This document shows positions 16,434 to 22,833 of a stretch of 24,525 nt of DNA, in pieces. The DNA lies in the IMG/VR virus record IMGVR_UViG_3300032093_000800, positions 1-24,525 of that record. One strand, written 5' to 3'. Numbering within the stretch: the first letter of the stretch is position 1; every line of letters starts with the position of its first letter. The notes beneath the pieces are model-generated. The model did not search any database. It was not told where the DNA came from and saw only the letters and a list, made by a program, of their open reading frames with translations. The DNA comes from a virus. The translations under genes and the position numbers were made by a program.

Positions 16434-17411
16434 GTGACGAACACCCCGAACACCCTCACCCTCAACGAATCCGACGCGCTCGCCGTCCGAGCCCTGGCCA
16501 AGTGTGCCGCGTCCGAAGTGTCGCGCTACACGATCACCGGAGTGCACGCCAACGGTCCTGGCGGCTATGCCGCCACTACAGACGGTCGGCGGCTGATCTG
16601 GGCACCGATCAGCAAGGGCACCGCATCGACCATCATCCCGCGCGAACTGCTCAAGCGCGGCAAGATCGACCGGATGGAGATCGTCGGGGAGAAAGTTACC
16701 GCCCATCGCGGAGATGAGGCGCAGACCGCCCCCGCCGTTGAGGGTGCGTATCCGCCCATCGCCGAAGTGGCCAAGGTGGGCGGAGATCGGTTTATTACCG
16801 TCAACCCCCGCTCTCTGGCCGAACTGCTCCTGGCACTGGAAGAAACGTACCCCGACGATGCGGAGGTGAAGCCCGTTACGCTTTGCATCGGCGCAGCAAA
16901 CAAGCCCATGTCCCTGGCCACTTCTCACGGGGCGGGGGCATTGTTGATGCCGATCAACTGCGAAGGGGATACGCTGGCCAAGGTAGACGCGGCACTCCGC
17001 AAGATCGGCGGATACCACGCCGATATCCCTTCTCCGCCGCCCCCTGCTCCGGCCAAGCCCGCAAAGGCCAAGCCCACCGAACCGCCGCCCGCCCCGGTTG
17101 CTACTCCGGCTCCGGCTCCGGTTGCCAAGCCCGCACCGGCACCCAAGGCACCCAAGCCCACCCCCAAGGCGGAGCCCAAGCCCCAAGCCCCGGCACCGGC
17201 ACCCAAGCCCGCAACCCTCCCCGAACCCGCCGCCGCGCTGGTGAAGTGGGGCGCACAGTTCAACGGCACCGGGTTCACCAAGGCGGACGCGATCAAGGCG
17301 GGGGTAGTTGACCCGGCCGGGTGGAGTGTGGCACTCTCGGCCGCATACTCCGCCAAGGCACTCCGCCGCGTCAAGGAATCGCCCGACGTGCGGCACACTG
17401 TCTGCGCCTGA
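16434..17411 (+). CDS. sliding-clamp-like protein (DNA polymerase III beta-like) with Pro/Ala/Lys linker
   Basis: The start GTG 16434 was chosen because it follows the GTGGAG box; a longer open frame upstream covers the previous gene. The first ~195 of 325 residues resemble beta clamps: YAATTDGRRLIWAPI (45-59) matches the TDG-x-RL segment, AVEGAYPPIAEV (101-112) matches the strand seen as F/YP-x-(I/V) in clamps, and PRSLAELLLAL follows. Two clamp domains at most would fit, whereas bacterial DnaN has three. Residues ~197-263 are an extreme Pro/Ala/Lys linker, followed by a compact C-terminal domain (ALVKWGAQFNGTGFTKADAI onward). It may tether a phage polymerase or decoy host clamp partners. 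The clamp call is motif-based. Confidence 0.6.
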   Translation: MTNTPNTLTLNESDALAVRALAKCAASEVSRYTITGVHANGPGGYAATTDGRRLIWAPISKGTASTIIPRELLKRGKIDRMEIVGEKVTAHRGDEAQTAPAVEGAYPPIAEVAKVGGDRFITVNPRSLAELLLALEETYPDDAEVKPVTLCIGAANKPMSLATSHGAGALLMPINCEGDTLAKVDAALRKIGGYHADIPSPPPPAPAKPAKAKPTEPPPAPVATPAPAPVAKPAPAPKAPKPTPKAEPKPQAPAPAPKPATLPEPAAALVKWGAQFNGTGFTKADAIKAGVVDPAGWSVALSAAYSAKALRRVKESPDVRHTVCA

Positions 17412-17525
17412 CCCCCCACAAGGCACAGCGGGGCGCGCCGGAGACGGCCCGGCCCCGTATTCGCAAGAAAACCCCCGGCGCGGGCGTGTTGCCCAACACC
17501 GGGGGCGATAGTGGAGTATCAAGCG
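17412..17525 (+). promoter_or_regulatory. intergenic leader 4: CACAAGGCAC motif, hairpin, GTGGAG box
   Basis: CCCCACAAGGCACAGCGGGG begins at 17414. A hairpin follows: CCCCCGG (17472-17478) with CCGGGGG (17499-17505), and inside it GGGC with GCCC. TTGCCCAA occurs once in its 3' arm (17489-17496). GTGGAG (17511-17516) stands nine bases before ATG 17526. Confidence 0.6.
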
Positions 17526-17801
17526 ATGGTAGACAGTCACAAGGCACAGATGGAGGCGGATCGGTTGCGGGCGGCCGCGCCGGACATGCTGGCGGCTTTG
17601 GATTGGATGCTGGTGCGGTTCGCCGATCACGCCAAGTACGACGATGAGGACGCCGAGTGCATCCGGGCCGCCTACCTGGCCCGCGCTCGAGCTCTCGGCC
17701 AGCCCACCCCACAAGGCACCGCCGCCGCCGTGGCCGTGGCCTTGGGCCGCTCGCCCACCGAACCCGGCACCGCTCGGCTTGCGGCGGACCTCGGCGAATG
17801 A
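17526..17801 (+). CDS. unknown 91-aa early protein (AAPDMLAAL type)
   Basis: ATG 17526 follows the GTGGAG box; a GTG at 17511 would place that box inside the gene and was rejected. The motif ADRLRAAAPDMLAALDWMLVRF is widespread in short phage proteins of unknown role, usually near a C-terminus; here it is at the N-terminus. Two copies of the CACAAGGCAC motif fall inside the gene (17538, 17710) in two different frames (read HKA and PQGT), as if the motif had been inserted into coding sequence. Another protein with the APDLLAA pattern is at 21385. Confidence 0.65.
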   Translation: MVDSHKAQMEADRLRAAAPDMLAALDWMLVRFADHAKYDDEDAECIRAAYLARARALGQPTPQGTAAAVAVALGRSPTEPGTARLAADLGE

Positions 17802-17882
17802 TCCACCGCCCGCCGTGCCCCACAAGGTACAGCGGGCTTTCGGGGGCCGAGCCCGGCGGGTCCGGGCGTGTGGAGTGTTGCT
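17802..17882 (+). promoter_or_regulatory. intergenic leader 5: CACAAGGTAC motif, hairpin, GTGGAG box
   Basis: CCCCACAAGGTACAGCGGG (17818 on) is followed by CGGGCT (17833-17838) pairing with AGCCCG (17850-17855), then GTGGAGTGTTG at 17870-17880 and ATG 17883. Confidence 0.6.
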
Positions 17883-18260
17883 ATGCAAATGTGGACTTTC
17901 ACCATCACCGACAACGGCCGCATCGTGGAGAATCTGGACGACGGCCCCTTTCCCACGCGGGAACTGGCCGAAGAGGCGGCACAGGATGCGATGGATTCGT
18001 GCTGCCCGCCGCTGGACCCGATGCGGAAGTTCTACCGCTACACGGTCCACCATGCCCCGATGTACGTGGTGAGCCCGGCCAACGCATCGGCCCTCTACTA
18101 CGCCCTGGATGACATGCTGCCGCTTGCCCTCGCCTACTTGCAGGAGCGTGCGGCCAAGATGACGGCGGAGGATGACGACGACGAGGACGGGCTCCCGGCG
18201 AAATGGGAACTGGCGCAGCGGTACCGGGCGGCCAAGGCCGCGCTCAAGGCTTGTCAGTGA
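17883..18260 (+). CDS. unknown 125-aa early protein
   Basis: ATG 17883 is seven bases after the GTGGAG box. The 125-residue product opens with a beta-rich stretch (MQMWTFTITDNGRIVENLDDG) in which a following helix (TRELAEEAAQDAMDSC) resembles small phage domains with W-x-V-x-D. It has an acidic patch (EDDDDEDG, ~100) and ends in a basic helix (RYRAAKAALKACQ). Four Cys or more suggest nothing clear. Family not recognised. Confidence 0.7.
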   Translation: MQMWTFTITDNGRIVENLDDGPFPTRELAEEAAQDAMDSCCPPLDPMRKFYRYTVHHAPMYVVSPANASALYYALDDMLPLALAYLQERAAKMTAEDDDDEDGLPAKWELAQRYRAAKAALKACQ

Positions 18261-18343
18261 CCATCCCCGCCCCTTGCCCCACAAGGCACGGCGGCGGATT
18301 CAAGGGGGCCGAGCGGCACGGGTTGCCGCGTGGAGTGTTGACC
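18261..18343 (+). promoter_or_regulatory. intergenic leader 6: CACAAGGCAC motif, hairpin, GTGGAG box
   Basis: CCCCACAAGGCACGGCGG (18277 on) also forms a small stem with upstream CCTTG. GCGGCA (18313-18318) pairs with TGCCGC (18324-18329), and GTGGAG begins at 18330, directly on the stem base, eight bases before GTG 18344. Confidence 0.6.
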
Positions 18344-18571
18344 GTGACCCGATTCAAGTGCTGCGGCGAGGTGTTCGAGGATGTCATCGTCTGGGCTGGT
18401 GGGGTGTGGCAACGCACCGACAACGGCCAGCGATACGCCAAGTGGCAGGATGCCGTTCGTGAATACTGCGAACAGTTCCTCCGCGAGTCTGGCGGAGAAC
18501 CCGACCACTACCGGCGTGCGATTGACAAGGCGGTCGATTCCTGGAACCCCAGCGTCGGCACCGAAGACTGA
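18344..18571 (+). CDS. unknown 75-aa early protein
   Basis: GTG 18344 follows the leader box. The 75-residue product begins MTRFKCCGEVFEDVIVWAGG and has a helix WQDAVREYCEQFLRES followed by a polar end. Two adjacent Cys near the start and one in the helix do not form a zinc motif. It is the last of the six GTGGAG-box genes; the next gene, integrase, uses a different leader. No family recognised. Confidence 0.65.
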   Translation: MTRFKCCGEVFEDVIVWAGGVWQRTDNGQRYAKWQDAVREYCEQFLRESGGEPDHYRRAIDKAVDSWNPSVGTED

Positions 18572-18579
18572 CACTCCAC

Positions 18580-18613
18580 CCGCCCGCGTCCGGCCAACGC
18601 CGACGCGCGGCGG
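18580..18613 (+). promoter_or_regulatory. strong hairpin abutting the integrase start codon
   Basis: CCGCC-CGCGTC (18580-18590) pairs with GACGCG-C-GGCGG (18602-18613), and the apex is GGC-CAAC-GCC (18592-18601) with C18591 bulged: 14 pairs in all. The stem ends two bases before ATG 18616 and there is no ribosome binding sequence in between. An equivalent hairpin with the same apex stands before the excisionase-like gene at 20898. It may control start access. Confidence 0.65.
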
Positions 18614-18615
18614 TT

Positions 18616-19791
18616 ATGTATACCACTGTTCGACTCGAATCGTGCGGCGCGTACTGGCGTGCCGCTTGGGCTGTCGGTCCCTACGCCCGAAAGCGCGTGC
18701 TGCTGGGGCCGAAGTCCGAAATGTCACGCACCGCCGCTCTCCGCGAGTGCCGACAACTCGCCGTCCGCATGGGCCTGGGTGAGAAGCCCGGCCACAAGGC
18801 ACCGGGGCTGCGCGAGTGGTGCGATCATGTCATCGAGGGGAAGACCGACGCGCGAGAATCGACGATCACCGATCTGAAGTTCTCCGCCGTGCTGCTCGCT
18901 CAGGTCATCGGGGCCGACACCCGCATCGACCAAGTGACGACCGATCACGCCCGCCAGTTCCGCACCGCGCTGGAGGGGAGGACGTTCAAGCGATCCAAGC
19001 GGAAGGGAGCGGCCGAGTTCAAACTGGCAACCAACACCATCCGCAAGCACATGCGAAACGCCCGCGCGATCTTCGCGGCGGCAATGGAAGTGGACCACAT
19101 CCGCGCCAACCCCTTCCGGCTGGAGTCTACCGCTGTCGTGGATGTCGGCCAGCACTGGCGGATGATCGACGAGCCAACGCTCCGCCGCATGGCGGACGCG
19201 GCACCGCACGCCGGAGCCCGCGCCCTGCTGGCACTGTGCCGCTGGGCTGGACTCCGCCTCAACGAGGCGATCCGCCTCCGCTGGCAGCACGTTGACCTGG
19301 CGGCCGGGGTTCTCCGCATCCACCCACCCGCTAACAACCGGGGGGAGGCGGCCCCGACGACCAAGCACCGCTACCGCGAAGTCCCCATCGAGCCCCGCCT
19401 CCGGGCTGCACTCGATGAGGCGTTCGATACCGCCCCACAAGGCACGGCGAGCGTGTGCCGGGTGGGCTCCAGCGTCTCCGCCCAAGCCCTCATGCGGGCG
19501 ATCCTCCGCATCTCGGGGGTGCCGCCCTACCCCCAAGCGTTTCACGCCCTTCGGAAGTCGCGCGAGTCTGAATGGATGGCCGAGTACCCCGTGCTGACGG
19601 TCGCGGCGTGGATGGGGCACGACCCGGCCGTCGCCCAGAAGCACTACGTCAAGCCCCTGGCCGAACAGGTCGCGGCGGTGGTCACGCCACAAGGCACGAC
19701 GGTCGATGAGGTCGCGGCCCTCAAGGAACAGGTCGCCCAACTCACCTCAATGTTGGCGAAACTTGCCCAACATTTGCCCACACCGGCCTGA
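18616..19791 (+). CDS. int: phage tyrosine recombinase (integrase)
   Basis: This 391-residue integrase has the full catalytic set: Arg204 (AGLRLNEAIRLRW), Lys240 (TTKHRYREVP), His300 and Arg303 (FHALRKS), His325 (AAWMGHDP) and the nucleophile Tyr334 (QKHYVKP). The N-terminal ~60 residues form the arm-binding-like part, residues ~65-170 the core-binding helical domain. An extra C-terminal Leu-rich coiled coil follows the catalytic Tyr (VDEVAALKEQVAQLTSMLAKL). A terminator and the attP tRNA fragment lie immediately downstream, as usual for tRNA-targeting phages. Three CACAAGGCAC motifs lie inside the gene (18793, 19436, 19688) and one paired TTGCCCAA box inside its last codons. Confidence 0.95.
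   Translation: MYTTVRLESCGAYWRAAWAVGPYARKRVLLGPKSEMSRTAALRECRQLAVRMGLGEKPGHKAPGLREWCDHVIEGKTDARESTITDLKFSAVLLAQVIGADTRIDQVTTDHARQFRTALEGRTFKRSKRKGAAEFKLATNTIRKHMRNARAIFAAAMEVDHIRANPFRLESTAVVDVGQHWRMIDEPTLRRMADAAPHAGARALLALCRWAGLRLNEAIRLRWQHVDLAAGVLRIHPPANNRGEAAPTTKHRYREVPIEPRLRAALDEAFDTAPQGTASVCRVGSSVSAQALMRAILRISGVPPYPQAFHALRKSRESEWMAEYPVLTVAAWMGHDPAVAQKHYVKPLAEQVAAVVTPQGTTVDEVAALKEQVAQLTSMLAKLAQHLPTPA
19763..19780 (+). promoter_or_regulatory. candidate left arm-type sites of attP
   Basis: TTGCCCAA-CAT-TTGCCCA: two direct repeats 11 bases apart at the 3' end of the integrase gene, 72 bases before the tRNA fragment. An identical arrangement lies on the other side at 20000. Paired direct repeats flanking the core are typical of lambda-type integrase arm sites. 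Confidence 0.6.
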
Positions 19792-19814
19792 GTATTCACT
19801 CGCCCCGGAAGCAG

Positions 19815-19848
19815 AAACGCCCCTGGCATCGTGCCAGAGGCGTTTTTT
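19815..19848 (+). terminator. factor-independent terminator after integrase
   Basis: AAACGCC (19815-19821) pairs with GGCGTTT (19839-19845), and CTGGC (19823-19827) with GCCAG (19833-19837), with one C-A mismatch and a five-base loop; six T (19843-19848) follow. It closes the early/integration transcript 24 bases after the integrase stop. Confidence 0.88.
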
Positions 19849-19851
19849 ATA

Positions 19852-19893
<42 letters not shown>

Positions 19894-19999
19894 GTCGATG
19901 GTCCACCCCCTACTGCGCCCCACTATCCCGGTCACAAGGCACAGGACGCGGTTCAGGGGTACACCCGGCGACGGTCAGATACCCACAAATGCACCCACG

Positions 20000-20020
20000 T
20001 TGCCCAATTTTTGCCCAAAA
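20000..20020 (+). promoter_or_regulatory. candidate right arm-type sites of attP
   Basis: TTGCCCAA-TTT-TTGCCCAAAA, 107 bases beyond the tRNA fragment, with the same 11-base repeat distance and orientation as the pair at 19763. Confidence 0.6.
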
Positions 20021-20067
20021 ACCATCGGGGTGACTACCTGTTGTCACCTCTGATTGGGGGATTGTAC

Positions 20068-20095
20068 TTGAGGTTATACTCGTGCGTGGTATCCT
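20068..20095 (+). promoter_or_regulatory. promoter candidate before the 20124 gene
   Basis: TTGAGG (20068-20073), 16 bases, TATCCT (20090-20095); an alternative -10, TATACT (20075-20080), overlaps the spacer. It stands about 30 bases before ATG 20124. Confidence 0.4.
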
Positions 20096-20123
20096 GCTAG
20101 GCAACTGATAGGAGGGTCCGGGC

Positions 20124-20402
20124 ATGGGTTGCATTTTCGGAAGCGTGGGTGATTCGGTTCGGGGATTCATCACCACGACGGGCCGGTTCATTCCCGACGA
20201 GGGACAGATCATCGAGGTCTACGCCGACGTGGCCGTTATCGAACACGTCTCTGGGCAGCAACGTCGGCTGCCTTGGTCGCGGGTGATGGTGGCGGTGGTG
20301 GGGTGGGGTCAGCCATCGCCTGGACTGCTTGCACGAGGTCGGGCAGGAACTCCCGCACGAACTCGGGCTTGTCGCCGTGGAGCAAAGCGAACTTCGCCTT
20401 GA
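20124..20402 (+). CDS. unknown small protein, convergent overlap with next gene
   Basis: A strong ribosome site (AGGAGGG, 20110-20116) stands seven bases before ATG 20124. The first ~60 residues look like a real compact beta domain (FITTTGRFIPDEGQIIEVYA, then VAVIEHVSGQQRRLPW); the last ~30 are Arg/Ala/Gly-rich and resemble antisense sequence of the minus-strand gene it overlaps by 167 bases. Either the two are read alternately or the true end has drifted into the neighbour. Function unknown. It is the first gene right of attP, so it would sit at a prophage end after integration. Confidence 0.5.
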   Translation: MGCIFGSVGDSVRGFITTTGRFIPDEGQIIEVYADVAVIEHVSGQQRRLPWSRVMVAVVGWGQPSPGLLARGRAGTPARTRACRRGAKRTSP

Positions 20403-20532
20403 AGGGCAGGCGAGCCCACCACAACAGCACGCCCTCGGCCGCGTCGAGCTGGGTCAAGCCCATCGCATCGACCGCTTTTGTCCACTCCTCGAACGATGGC
20501 TGGCTGATATTGACTGCGCGGTACTTCTTCAT
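20236..20532 (-). CDS. ribbon-helix-helix-like regulator, only minus-strand gene
   Basis: The start was set at the ATG complementary to 20530-20532 because GGAG lies seven bases upstream; a longer frame begins at 20592 without support. Of 98 residues, the N-terminal YRAVNISQPSFEEW, then AVDAMGLTQLDAAEGVLLWW resembles a strand-helix-helix DNA-binding domain and aligns by eye with the diverging 20655 product (I-S-x-P/Q, then L-T-x-L-x-A). The C-terminus is Pro-rich then basic. Its opposite direction to all other genes and its place beside int and the xis-like gene suit a lysogeny repressor. The fold call is moderate. Confidence 0.6.
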   Translation of the reverse strand: MKKYRAVNISQPSFEEWTKAVDAMGLTQLDAAEGVLLWWARLPFKAKFALLHGDKPEFVREFLPDLVQAVQAMADPTPPPPPSPATKAADVAAQRRVR

Positions 20533-20619
20533 GGTAGTCTCCGGTTGGTGATCATTGTTCCCCAGTAGAGGTAACGGCGGCTGATCTGTCACGAAAAGCG
20601 AAAAATCTCACCATACCTA

Positions 20620-20651
20620 TTGACGGCCAGTAAGTCTCCCTGTAGACTTAC
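20620..20651 (+). promoter_or_regulatory. promoter with operator-like palindrome; predicted leaderless start
   Basis: TTGACG (20620-20625), 17 bases, TAGACT (20643-20648). A perfect inverted repeat GTAAGTCT / AGACTTAC (20630-20637, 20644-20651; six-base spacer) covers the spacer end and -10, so a bound protein would block transcription. The expected RNA start, about seven bases after the -10, coincides with ATG 20655, so the transcript may lack a leader. Confidence 0.62.
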
Positions 20652-20654
20652 GCC

Positions 20655-20849
20655 ATGCCCGAGAGTTCCACTACCACCCAGCAGTACACCCGCACGATCA
20701 GCGTCCCGGCGGCCGACTACGCGCGGCTGTCCGAGATCGCCCACAAGTTCCGTCTCACCAAGCTCGCCGCGTTCACGTTGGCGATGGACGTGATGCAGAA
20801 GGTCGATGACCAGGTGGTCTTCAACGCGCTCACCCGCGACCCCAAGTAG
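20655..20849 (+). CDS. ribbon-helix-helix-like regulator (Cro/Arc type)
   Basis: The 64-residue product reads as strand (YTRTISVPAAD), helix (YARLSEIAHKFR), helix (LTKLAAFTLAMDVMQ), the layout of CopG/Arc-type dimers that bind DNA through the strand; T/R residues in the strand fit base contacts. There is no Shine-Dalgarno before ATG 20655; the promoter geometry predicts RNA start at or beside the ATG. A palindrome over the -10 is the likely operator, perhaps autoregulatory. It diverges from the 20236-20532 gene with about 120 bases between starts, as in a two-regulator switch. Confidence 0.65.
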   Translation: MPESSTTTQQYTRTISVPAADYARLSEIAHKFRLTKLAAFTLAMDVMQKVDDQVVFNALTRDPK

Positions 20850-20863
20850 CACCCTTCCCCCTG

Positions 20864-20894
20864 CGGGCTGGTCAGGCCAACGCCGACCGGCCCG
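20864..20894 (+). promoter_or_regulatory. hairpin abutting the excisionase-like start codon
   Basis: CGGGCTGGTC (20864-20873) pairs with GACCGGCCCG (20885-20894) with one T-G pair; A20874 is bulged; the apex is GGC-CAAC-GCC (20875-20884). ATG 20898 follows after TTT with no ribosome site. Same architecture and apex as the hairpin before integrase, with different stem bases. Confidence 0.65.
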
Positions 20895-20897
20895 TTT

Positions 20898-21161
20898 ATG
20901 CGAGACAACGCAACGAAGGAACCGAAGGCCGCTGGCCCCACGGTTGTCCCCTTGTCGGCACCCAAGTTCGAGGCCAAGCCCGTCTACACCACCCACGAAC
21001 TGCGAGCGATGTTCGGCGTGAGCGAACGCACGCTCCAGCACTACCGCTCATCTGGCAAACTCAGAGCAATCAGGCTGGGCCGCGAAGTGCGGTACCTGCA
21101 TGACGACGTGGTGGCTTTTCTTGCCGCCCAACGTGAGGCATCAAACAGGAGTTACGCATGA
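20898..21161 (+). CDS. excisionase-type helix-turn-helix protein
   Basis: Residues ~29-80 of 87 match the MerR/excisionase-like HTH: YTTHELRAMFGVSERTLQHY (HTH) and then GKLRAIRLGREVRYLHDDVV, where the RxGR-x-(V/W)-R(Y/F) wing and the closing V-x-F-L helix are typical. Such proteins act as Xis or as small regulators. The shared hairpin leader with integrase links the two and favours an excisionase role. The stop overlaps the next start (ATGA). An N-terminal ~28-residue extension is disordered-looking. Confidence 0.78.
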   Translation: MRDNATKEPKAAGPTVVPLSAPKFEAKPVYTTHELRAMFGVSERTLQHYRSSGKLRAIRLGREVRYLHDDVVAFLAAQREASNRSYA

Positions 21162-21388
21162 CCAAGACAAGCCAGACATGTACTTGCCCTCGGTGTCACC
21201 GGCCCGCTTACGAAGTGTGGGAATCGGTGCCCGGTGGCAACGCCCGGTTCGCTGACTGCATGAGTTGCGACGAGAAGTACCAAACGTACTTCGAGTCTCA
21301 CGCGGAAGCGGCGGAAACCCGTGCGGAACTAGCCGAGATGGACGCACGCGAAGCGGCGTGGCATCGGGCGAATGGGGGTGGCAAGTGA
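21158..21388 (+). CDS. small zinc-ribbon-like protein
   Basis: The 76-residue product has TCTCPRCHRPAYEVW at the N-terminus and CMSCDEKY about 20 residues later, two Cys-x-x-Cys knuckles that could hold one zinc ion; an acidic/Ala-rich helix (AEAAETRAELAEMDAREAAW) follows. It is coupled to its neighbours by ATGA and GTGA overlaps. Zinc ribbons of this size often bind nucleic acid or protein partners; no specific role is visible. Confidence 0.72.
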   Translation: MTKTSQTCTCPRCHRPAYEVWESVPGGNARFADCMSCDEKYQTYFESHAEAAETRAELAEMDAREAAWHRANGGGK

Positions 21389-21657
21389 AGCACACCCCTG
21401 CACCGTGGAAGGTTTCGCTGGGCCACGGCGGCGAACTGTGGTTCGACCTCAAAGAGTCTGGAGAGTGGACCGAGTCCGACCGTCAGCTTGCCGAGGCCGC
21501 CCCCGACCTGCTGGCGGCGTGCGTCGAGGCGAAGCGGCTGCTGGGCACGATGTCCATGGTCGTCCATCCGTCAGCATCGACGGATCAGGAAACCGCCCTG
21601 CAAGCCTTTGGTGTTCTCGGGGATGCCATCGCCAAGGCCGAAGGGGGTGCGAAGTGA
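21385..21657 (+). CDS. unknown 90-aa phage protein (HTPAPW / APDLLAA family)
   Basis: The start is GTG 21385, overlapping the previous stop (GTGA). The opening KHTPAPWKV and the middle RQLAEAAPDLLAACVEAKRLL are the two hallmarks of a common short phage protein family of unknown role. It ends in a helical KAEGG tail and overlaps the next gene by GTGA. Confidence 0.75.
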   Translation: MKHTPAPWKVSLGHGGELWFDLKESGEWTESDRQLAEAAPDLLAACVEAKRLLGTMSMVVHPSASTDQETALQAFGVLGDAIAKAEGGAK

Positions 21658-21947
21658 GCCACAACTTCATCCAGATCAACAAGACCACCAACACGGTGAC
21701 GGTCCCCGCGACCGTGCTGGCGGACCTCTACGCGGGGTACTTGATGGGGCGGGTCGGCAACAACATGCCCGCCGCCAACGAGATCAGAACCCACCTCATG
21801 CTGACCATCTCCGATTGGGTCAACACCGTGGGCGACGAAGCGATGATATGGCTGACCGACGCCGGGGCCGTCACGCTGCAAGAGCGTGGGACCGAGGTGA
21901 TCCAGCGTGAACGTGACAAGAAGGAGCAGAGCAATGAGTCTGTCTAA
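21654..21947 (+). CDS. unknown 97-aa protein
   Basis: GTG 21654 overlaps the previous stop. The product begins with a beta strand pair (HNFIQINKTTNTVTVPATVLA), has a hydrophobic helix (DLYAGYLMGRVGN) and ends with a charged helix (QERGTEVIQRERDKKEQ). The last 14 bases overlap the ATPase gene and carry its ribosome site (AAGGAG, 21920-21925). Family not recognised. Confidence 0.65.
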   Translation: MSHNFIQINKTTNTVTVPATVLADLYAGYLMGRVGNNMPAANEIRTHLMLTISDWVNTVGDEAMIWLTDAGAVTLQERGTEVIQRERDKKEQSNESV

Positions 21948-22824
21948 GGCCAAGAAGCCCACCGCTATCAAGAAGCGGCTCAAAATGTTCGTGTTCGGAC
22001 CTGCTGGCGTGGGCAAGACCACGGCGGCGATCCAGTTCCCCAAGCCGGTCCTCGTTGACACGGAGGCTGGCGCAGAGAACGACCAGTACGTCAAGAAGCT
22101 CAATGCGGTGGGCGGCATCTACCTCGGCCCGCGTGAGGGTGCCACCAACTTCGAGACGCTGATGGAACTGGTGCGTGACCTGCTCTCCAAGCCGCACGAC
22201 TACCGCACGCTGGTCATCGACCCGCTGACCGTCGTGTACAACAACATGCTGGACGAGCAGGCGGCCATCACCGGCACCGACTACGGCAAGCACAAAGCCA
22301 TCCCAGATCGCAAGGTCAAGGCTCTCATGGTTCTGCTCACCAGGCTCGACCTGAACGTCGTCATCACCTCGCACCAGAAGGCGAAGTGGGTGAAGGGCCG
22401 GGACAGCCAAGGCCGCGAGACGCTGGCTCAAGATGGCGACACGTTCGACTGCATGAGCAAACTGGACTACATGTTCGACCTTGCTTTGAAGATCGAGAAG
22501 CGGGGCAAGGACCGGTTCGCTCAGGTCATCAAGACCCGCGTCGAAGAGTTCCCCGAGGACACGGTGCTGCCGTTCTCCTATGCCGAGTTCGCCAAGCGAT
22601 ACGGCATGGAGCGGATGGAAGCGGCCGCCGTGCCCGTCGCTCTGGCGACCAAGGAACAGGCCGAGGAAGCGGCGGCTCTGGTGGTCAAGGCTGGCATCCC
22701 CGCCGACACCGTCGAGAAGTGGATGGCTGTTGCCCAGGCCAACGACTGGGATGACATGCCCGCCGACACCATCGCCAAGTGCATCGCCCACATGCGTACC
22801 CGCGTCACCCCCATCACCCCCTGA
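21934..22824 (+). CDS. Sak4-like RecA-family recombination ATPase
   Basis: The start ATG 21934 has AAGGAG upstream; a frame from 21907 lacks this. The 296-residue protein has Walker A GPAGVGKTT (22-30, Lys28), a conserved acidic segment after strand 2 (VLVDTEAG), Walker B LVIDP (Asp96) and a sensor-like VVITSHQKAKW. This is the pattern of phage AAA_24/Sak4 ATPases, small RecA-like proteins that promote single-strand annealing together with an SSB. The gene is followed nine bases later by an SSB-like gene, supporting the pairing. The C-terminal third (about residue 225 on) is helical and Ala-rich and may bind a partner. Confidence 0.8.
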   Translation: MSLSKAKKPTAIKKRLKMFVFGPAGVGKTTAAIQFPKPVLVDTEAGAENDQYVKKLNAVGGIYLGPREGATNFETLMELVRDLLSKPHDYRTLVIDPLTVVYNNMLDEQAAITGTDYGKHKAIPDRKVKALMVLLTRLDLNVVITSHQKAKWVKGRDSQGRETLAQDGDTFDCMSKLDYMFDLALKIEKRGKDRFAQVIKTRVEEFPEDTVLPFSYAEFAKRYGMERMEAAAVPVALATKEQAEEAAALVVKAGIPADTVEKWMAVAQANDWDDMPADTIAKCIAHMRTRVTPITP

Positions 22825-22833
22825 GAGACACAC

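Noticed and set aside
15691-18571. Integron-like gene cassette array
   Set aside because: The repeated spacers and nearby integrase suggested it, but spacers lack attC-type R/L boxes, the integrase is a phage type with its own attP, and the conserved box works as a ribosome site.
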